Both the position numbers and the translations under genes were made by a program. Of a DNA stretch of 9,908 bases, positions 6,662 to 9,908 are shown one piece after another. The stretch's first letter is position 1. Each line of letters begins with the position of its first letter. Origin of the DNA: Mariprofundus sp. (GTDB lineage Bacteria > Pseudomonadota > Zetaproteobacteria > Mariprofundales > Mariprofundaceae); assembly GCA_030951095.1 (NCBI GenBank), contig JAUZQI010000130.1, positions 1-9,908 on the forward strand. The letters are read 5' to 3'. The notes beneath the pieces were generated by a model that saw only the letters and a program-made list of their open reading frames with translations, was not told the DNA's origin and searched no databases.

Positions 6662-7282
6662 TTATACGCTATGAAGACCGGGTGAAATCCATCCGGCTTG
6701 TCTTGCTTTTTCGATGTCATCGGGAAAATCGACATCGAACCCGATTCCCAGTTGTTCAACAGTCAGGCCTTGATGCAAAATGTTCTCAAGCGTCTTATGC
6801 AACACCTGATCGGAAGACCAGACCACGCCGGAAAAAACAGACAAGGGACGATTCATGGCCACTAGATCATAGCCACCGTCCTCAACCGGGCCAAGTACCA
6901 CATCGGCATGTTCCAGAGCATGTGTAGCTGCGACAAGGCGCGATTCCGGCATGTGTGGCGAGTCTGTGCCCAGCAACAAAACTGCACTGGCAGCATCGGC
7001 AAAGGCCAGTCCGATCTGTCGGTTCATTCGATCACCCAGATCGCCCTCAGCCTGAATCGTCACTGGCAACCCGAATCCGGTGAAAAAATCATGTTTTGGA
7101 TCATCGGCTGCAATGACTACATCGTTGAATAGACGTTTTGCCCGTTCAATGACAGTGGTAGCCATGGTGGCATGCCATTGTGCTGCCTGTGCAGCTGAAT
7201 AACGAGACATTAAACGCGTTTTCACGGCACCTGGAACCGGGGCCTTGCACATCACAATGACTCGAATATCATCCATTTCCAT
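6662..7282 (-). CDS. TIGR04282-type (DUF2064, CofC-like) nucleotidyl/glycosyl transferase
   Basis: The 206-residue protein belongs to the CofC/MobA-like nucleotidyltransferase fold family annotated as TIGR04282 (rSAM/selenodomain-associated transferase 1, DUF2064). Diagnostic segments in order are VMCKAPVPGAVKTRL (10-24, the NTP-binding loop), AEGDLGDRMNRQI (78-90), VLLLGTDSPHMP (101-112, with the metal-ligating D107), VVLGPVEDGGYDLVAM (128-143), GVVWSSDQVLHKTL (152-165) and DVDFPDDIEKA (183-193). Members probably activate or transfer a sugar-like moiety using a nucleotide donor; the substrate here is unknown. The ATG at 7282 overlaps the TGA stop of the upstream glycosyltransferase (TGATG) and has no clear Shine-Dalgarno, so translation is probably coupled. 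M3 (7276) is an alternative start. The TIGR04282 and TIGR04283 genes often sit side by side, as here. No radical SAM or selenodomain gene is visible in the window. Confidence 0.88.
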   Translation of the reverse strand: MEMDDIRVIVMCKAPVPGAVKTRLMSRYSAAQAAQWHATMATTVIERAKRLFNDVVIAADDPKHDFFTGFGLPVTIQAEGDLGDRMNRQIGLAFADAASAVLLLGTDSPHMPESRLVAATHALEHADVVLGPVEDGGYDLVAMNRPLSVFSGVVWSSDQVLHKTLENILHQGLTVEQLGIGFDVDFPDDIEKARQAGWISPGLHSV

Positions 7283-7971
7283 CAGCGTGTCTGCCGATAC
7301 ATTTGTGCCAGTTTTTCAGGCGATACACCAAACCAGTAGAGAAACCGCAACTTCCACATCAACCATATGGTCGCCACAATCCCAAGTTGTTCCCAGCGCC
7401 GGCTGCTCGTTATCACTTTCTCTCGTAAACAGGCAACCCTGCCATGCCGTTTCAACCGCTTTGAAAATTCGACATCTTCCATCAGCGGCTGATCCGGGAA
7501 ACCGCCCATCTGCTCAAAAACAGATCGACGGACAAACTGGCACTGATCCCCCGTACTGATGCCGGTCAGACGGGAGCGCACATTGATAAGCCACTCGATG
7601 ATGCGAAAAGCGACAGCATTACCGGACAAACACAGGTCAAACCGACCGCCGGCATAAGAGCCATCTTCCATAGCTTCACACATTGCTGATATATTACTGG
7701 AATTAATGATTGTATCAGCATGAATAAAAAGGAGAATATCATTTGTAGATTCTTCTGCTCCGGCATTCATCTGAGCAGCTCTTCCGGGCTCCGACTGGCA
7801 CCAGCGAATTCCTGAATTTTCAAGCAGTCGGTGGCTGTCATCACGGGAACCTCCATCAACAACGATCAACGTATCAGTATCGACAGACTGCATCCGTCCG
7901 ATTAACTCCGGCAGCACAGTCGCTTCATTGAAAACCGGTACGATGATGGCAATGGACAGATTCCGCTTCAA
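7282..7971 (-). CDS. TIGR04283-type family 2 glycosyltransferase
   Basis: The 229-residue protein has a GT-A fold of the GT2 family, subgroup TIGR04283 (transferase 2, the usual partner of TIGR04282). The N-terminus reads IAIIVPVFNEA (8-17). The nucleotide-sugar site is VVDGGSRDDS (37-46), the DXD-equivalent is FIHADT (82-87), the acceptor loop is GDQCQFVRRSVFEQMGGFP (141-159), and the catalytic acidic pair is in LMEDVEFSKRLKR (163-175). A hydrophobic tryptophan-rich stretch near the C-terminus (about 197-216) suggests membrane association. The start appears to be TTG: the codon three positions upstream in frame is TGA, and no ATG occurs before the first conserved strand. No good Shine-Dalgarno is visible. 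A minimal ATG-TGA pair lies a few bases upstream of the TTG, which might modulate initiation. It follows the ATP-grasp gene by 24 bases and overlaps the next gene by one base. Confidence 0.88.
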   Translation of the reverse strand: MKRNLSIAIIVPVFNEATVLPELIGRMQSVDTDTLIVVDGGSRDDSHRLLENSGIRWCQSEPGRAAQMNAGAEESTNDILLFIHADTIINSSNISAMCEAMEDGSYAGGRFDLCLSGNAVAFRIIEWLINVRSRLTGISTGDQCQFVRRSVFEQMGGFPDQPLMEDVEFSKRLKRHGRVACLREKVITSSRRWEQLGIVATIWLMWKLRFLYWFGVSPEKLAQMYRQTR

Positions 7972-7995
7972 TTTGGTTCACATGGAAACACGGCT

Positions 7996-9078
7996 TTATG
8001 TTGCAATGTCGATCGACACCCAACCACTACCGGCTTGACGAAAATTTGTCATCTGCCCACGCCACACACGACCGGCCAGTGCAATCAGCTTCTCACCATG
8101 CATATACAGACGGATATCCAGTTTCATCCGGTTCATTTCGCCACCAAGCCCTTCCACATCCAATTCGGAAGCAGGAACCAGTCGTTGCACAATCGTATCC
8201 GCTACATCCAGCGCTTCATATCGTTTGCGACTCATCGCCTTACCCAGTAAAACACCCTTACCACCATGACGAGCTGCAGGTTTGAATACCCACTGTTTGC
8301 GTTCGACCCATGCCTGTTCCATATCCAGTTCAGATAATTGGTGGGTTTCGGGCGTAACCGAACGAATTTGTTTAACCATATTCTGTTTCACACACTGTTC
8401 CAGCAACCCTTCCCGCCACCAGTCCACCATACGTGATTTATCCCCGATCAGAGCATAGCTGCGCGGATGCGGATTGATCGCTACCTGCCCTCGTTCATAG
8501 GCTAGCCGGATATGGCTCACATCATCACCCTCAAGATAGAAATCGGTATGCCTGTTATAGATGACGTCAACCCGAACGCCATCGAAAACCAGCCCGTCAT
8601 CTCGTAATTGCAACTGCTCAGGACAAATCACAAACACCTGCCGCCCGTCTTTTCTTAACAATTCGGCATACGCCAGCATTTCGGGATACATGAACTGAGC
8701 TGTAACATTTTCATCCATAATGGCAATCGTCGTCCACTCGGAGCAAAACATTTCAGCCAGCCGCTGCTCGAGATGATTCTGCAATTCAGGAATATCAGGT
8801 TGCGGGATCCAGCGATCATCCCCGATATAGAGACCACCGGCATTATTGTTGATTTCGATCAGTTTAGGCCCGTCCGGAGTGAGATGAAAATCAAACCCCA
8901 TCAATACGCTTGGCCACTCAGGCTGAATATGTGCTGCCTGTGGTAAATCTTTGGAAAGCCGTGAAAGATAAGCCACATTATCCTTGAGTTGAAACACCGT
9001 GCGCGAAAAACCTAGCATGGTATCAAATTCGGAACGGGAAACAGGTACGGGGATTTCGCTGGCCAGTGAAGTTGTCAT
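7996..9078 (-). CDS. Circularly permuted ATP-grasp-like ligase, substrate unknown
   Basis: The 360-residue cytosolic protein resembles the circularly permuted ATP-grasp family (COG2308-like), whose members ligate an amine or amino group to a carboxylate with ATP. In order: VLMGFDFHLTPDGPKLIEINNNAGGL (58-83, the D-F...G...L-E-x-N metal/ATP segment that sits early in permuted members), VDVIYNRHTDFYL (170-182), RGQVAINPHPRSYALIGDKSRM (196-217, an N-P-x-S...DK signature), WVFKPAARHGGKGVLLG (263-279, the nucleotide-clamping lysine and glycine loop), VQRLVPAS (297-304) and MKLDIRLYMHG (318-328). The protein ends soon after the ATP-grasp core, so no second catalytic domain is present. The first ATG lacks a clear Shine-Dalgarno; M21 is a possible alternative. 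It is the first gene of a tight three-gene cassette with two transferases, so the set may make a small amide- or peptide-linked, sugar-decorated product. That product is an inference only. Confidence 0.75.
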   Translation of the reverse strand: MTTSLASEIPVPVSRSEFDTMLGFSRTVFQLKDNVAYLSRLSKDLPQAAHIQPEWPSVLMGFDFHLTPDGPKLIEINNNAGGLYIGDDRWIPQPDIPELQNHLEQRLAEMFCSEWTTIAIMDENVTAQFMYPEMLAYAELLRKDGRQVFVICPEQLQLRDDGLVFDGVRVDVIYNRHTDFYLEGDDVSHIRLAYERGQVAINPHPRSYALIGDKSRMVDWWREGLLEQCVKQNMVKQIRSVTPETHQLSELDMEQAWVERKQWVFKPAARHGGKGVLLGKAMSRKRYEALDVADTIVQRLVPASELDVEGLGGEMNRMKLDIRLYMHGEKLIALAGRVWRGQMTNFRQAGSGWVSIDIAT

Positions 9079-9814
9079 GATCGAATACTATCGGAAACCA
9101 AACCATTCCGGCCAATCAAATCATTCGCAAGACCAAACCGAGACATCTATATGAGGATGAGCCGCGAAACAATCGCAGGCATGCGGAAGCATGCGAACAC
9201 ATCTGCAAGGTTCGTGACGATTCTACAGGCACAAGCATTTCCAGCTATCCGCTGATCAGCATTGTCGCCAGTGATGGCCTCGGAGGAAAAAGCATTCCGT
9301 TGCTCCTACGATTGTTTTCATCATCGGAACATGGGGCAATAGTGAAAATAATGGGATTCTTTCAGCCATGGGAGGTATACGGCAAGTAGTTGGCGAGCAG
9401 CCGTTGCGGGTGATTGAGGAAGGGTTCCGATTTAGCAAACAGGGGTTTGGCCTTGAGGGTGTTATGGCAAGAAAGCTGAATGCCACCAAAAAACCTTGTA
9501 GCGCTGATGTTGCTGGCATGGCCATTGCTTGTGGATCACGAAGATGCGACGGGTGAATGCGACGGGAAAATTGAAAGAGCGTGGAAAAGCCGATAAACTC
9601 AAACGAGAAAAAATAAAATATTCCAGGAAGAAATACGCAAACCTCCGGCTTTTCCAGATGCAATCTTCAAAGGCTGGATCATGTTGTTCTCGCAAGCCAA
9701 GACGGCTGTATCTCAATGATTGCGAAAATCAGATAAACCGATACAACAAAAGCAGCTAAATATCCCCGGATTACTTCTACCTACGATATGGGCGTGAACA
9801 ATGGGGAGGCTCCT
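9079..9814. other. Gene-poor divergent intergenic region, possible decayed coding remnant
   Basis: The region separates the minus-strand ATP-grasp cassette from the plus-strand gene at the right edge and should hold promoters for both, but no convincing -35/-10 pair was found. GCATGCG occurs twice three bases apart (9179-9185 and 9189-9195). A plus-strand frame is open from 9275 to 9556, with an ATG at 9368, and has a G-first codon bias reminiscent of coding DNA (IRQVVGEQPLRVIEEGF), but has no Shine-Dalgarno and no recognised family. A second short open stretch ending near 9721 reads KPPAFPDAIFKGWIMLFSQA in another frame. These could be pieces of a degraded gene. No tRNA or rRNA was seen. Confidence 0.35.
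9803..9809 (+). promoter_or_regulatory. Shine-Dalgarno of the right-edge gene
   Basis: GGGGAGG lies five bases before a GTG codon at 9815. This is the strongest ribosome-binding match in the window, and it argues for the GTG rather than the in-frame ATG at 9788, which lacks one. Confidence 0.6.
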
Positions 9815-9908
9815 GTGAATGGCAGCTTGAACCTGAGCGCGCTTTCGGCAGAGTCGGTTCTCATGAACAATCCCGACGATCCTCACACATGGCTTAAAGA
9901 ACATGGCG
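9815..9908 (+). CDS. N-terminus of an unidentified protein (3' end outside window)
   Basis: The frame is open from the GTG at 9815 to the window end, and extends upstream in frame to an ATG at 9788. From the GTG it reads about 31 residues, including LSALSAESVLMNNPDDPHTWLKEHG. GC-rich codons, the strong GGGGAGG at five bases and absence of stops make it a credible gene start. The PDDPHTWLKEHG end is of the kind seen just before the first helix of some ECF-type sigma factors, but so short a fragment does not identify a family. It is transcribed away from the ATP-grasp cassette, sharing the 9079-9814 region. Confidence 0.6.
   Translation, partial: MNGSLNLSALSAESVLMNNPDDPHTWLKEHG

Noticed and set aside
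6547..6759. 70-residue minus-strand frame overlapping the end of the CofC-like gene
   Set aside because: Out of frame with the conserved C-terminus of the CofC-like protein and runs through the hairpins; it is a shadow frame.
9151..9255. 34-residue plus-strand small ORF
   Set aside because: No Shine-Dalgarno and nothing recognisable; it is near the chance length.
9256..9663. 135-residue minus-strand frame upstream of the ATP-grasp gene
   Set aside because: Low-complexity Pro/Ser/Arg-rich translation, no ribosome-binding site, and antisense to the more coding-like plus frame at 9275-9556.
9815..9908. Firm naming of the right-edge gene as an ECF sigma factor
   Set aside because: Only about 31 residues are visible; the resemblance of the last dozen is too weak to name a family.

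Overview
The window looks like chromosomal DNA of a free-living proteobacterium with roughly 50% G+C. HisZ (used only by bacteria with a short-form HisG) encoded directly after a long-form serA, together with a pyruvate phosphate dikinase and a TIGR04282/TIGR04283-type transferase pair, fits an autotrophic gamma-, zeta- or Acidithiobacillus-like lineage. The lineage is an inference and cannot be fixed from this sequence. All well-supported protein genes lie on the minus strand, except a partial one that starts at the right edge on the plus strand.

Left region (1-2188, minus): serA (3-phosphoglycerate dehydrogenase, serine synthesis) is followed with a one-base stop/start overlap by hisZ (regulatory subunit of ATP phosphoribosyltransferase, histidine synthesis), which runs off the left edge. 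This is a housekeeping amino-acid operon.

Accessory island (about 2200-3740): upstream of serA sits an imperfect palindromic repeat (2216-2299) resembling dispersed MITE-like elements. It is followed by a roughly 400-base plus-strand block (about 2340-2755) that is rich in hairpins and ends in a GC stem plus T-tract. I read this block as a HEARO/omega-RNA-like structured RNA, the RNA partner class of IscB/IsrB, but no IscB or IsrB gene follows it. Short direct repeats come next, then a lower-GC minus-strand gene for a 260-residue protein of unknown function. That gene has a strong Shine-Dalgarno and a perfect 9-bp inverted repeat in its upstream region.

Central and right region (3741-9078, minus): in order of transcription come a circularly permuted ATP-grasp-like protein, a family-2 glycosyltransferase (TTG start), a CofC-like TIGR04282 transferase (TGATG coupling), then a 158-base gap with two inverted repeats, and ppdK (pyruvate phosphate dikinase, 920 aa). 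The first three look like a small biosynthetic cassette that probably makes a glycosylated or nucleotide-activated product, not identified here. ppdK may be co-transcribed with them or have its own promoter.

Right end (9079-9908): about 735 bases without a convincing gene, possibly holding a decayed coding remnant around 9275-9556. Then the first about 31 codons of a plus-strand gene begin at a GTG with an excellent Shine-Dalgarno.
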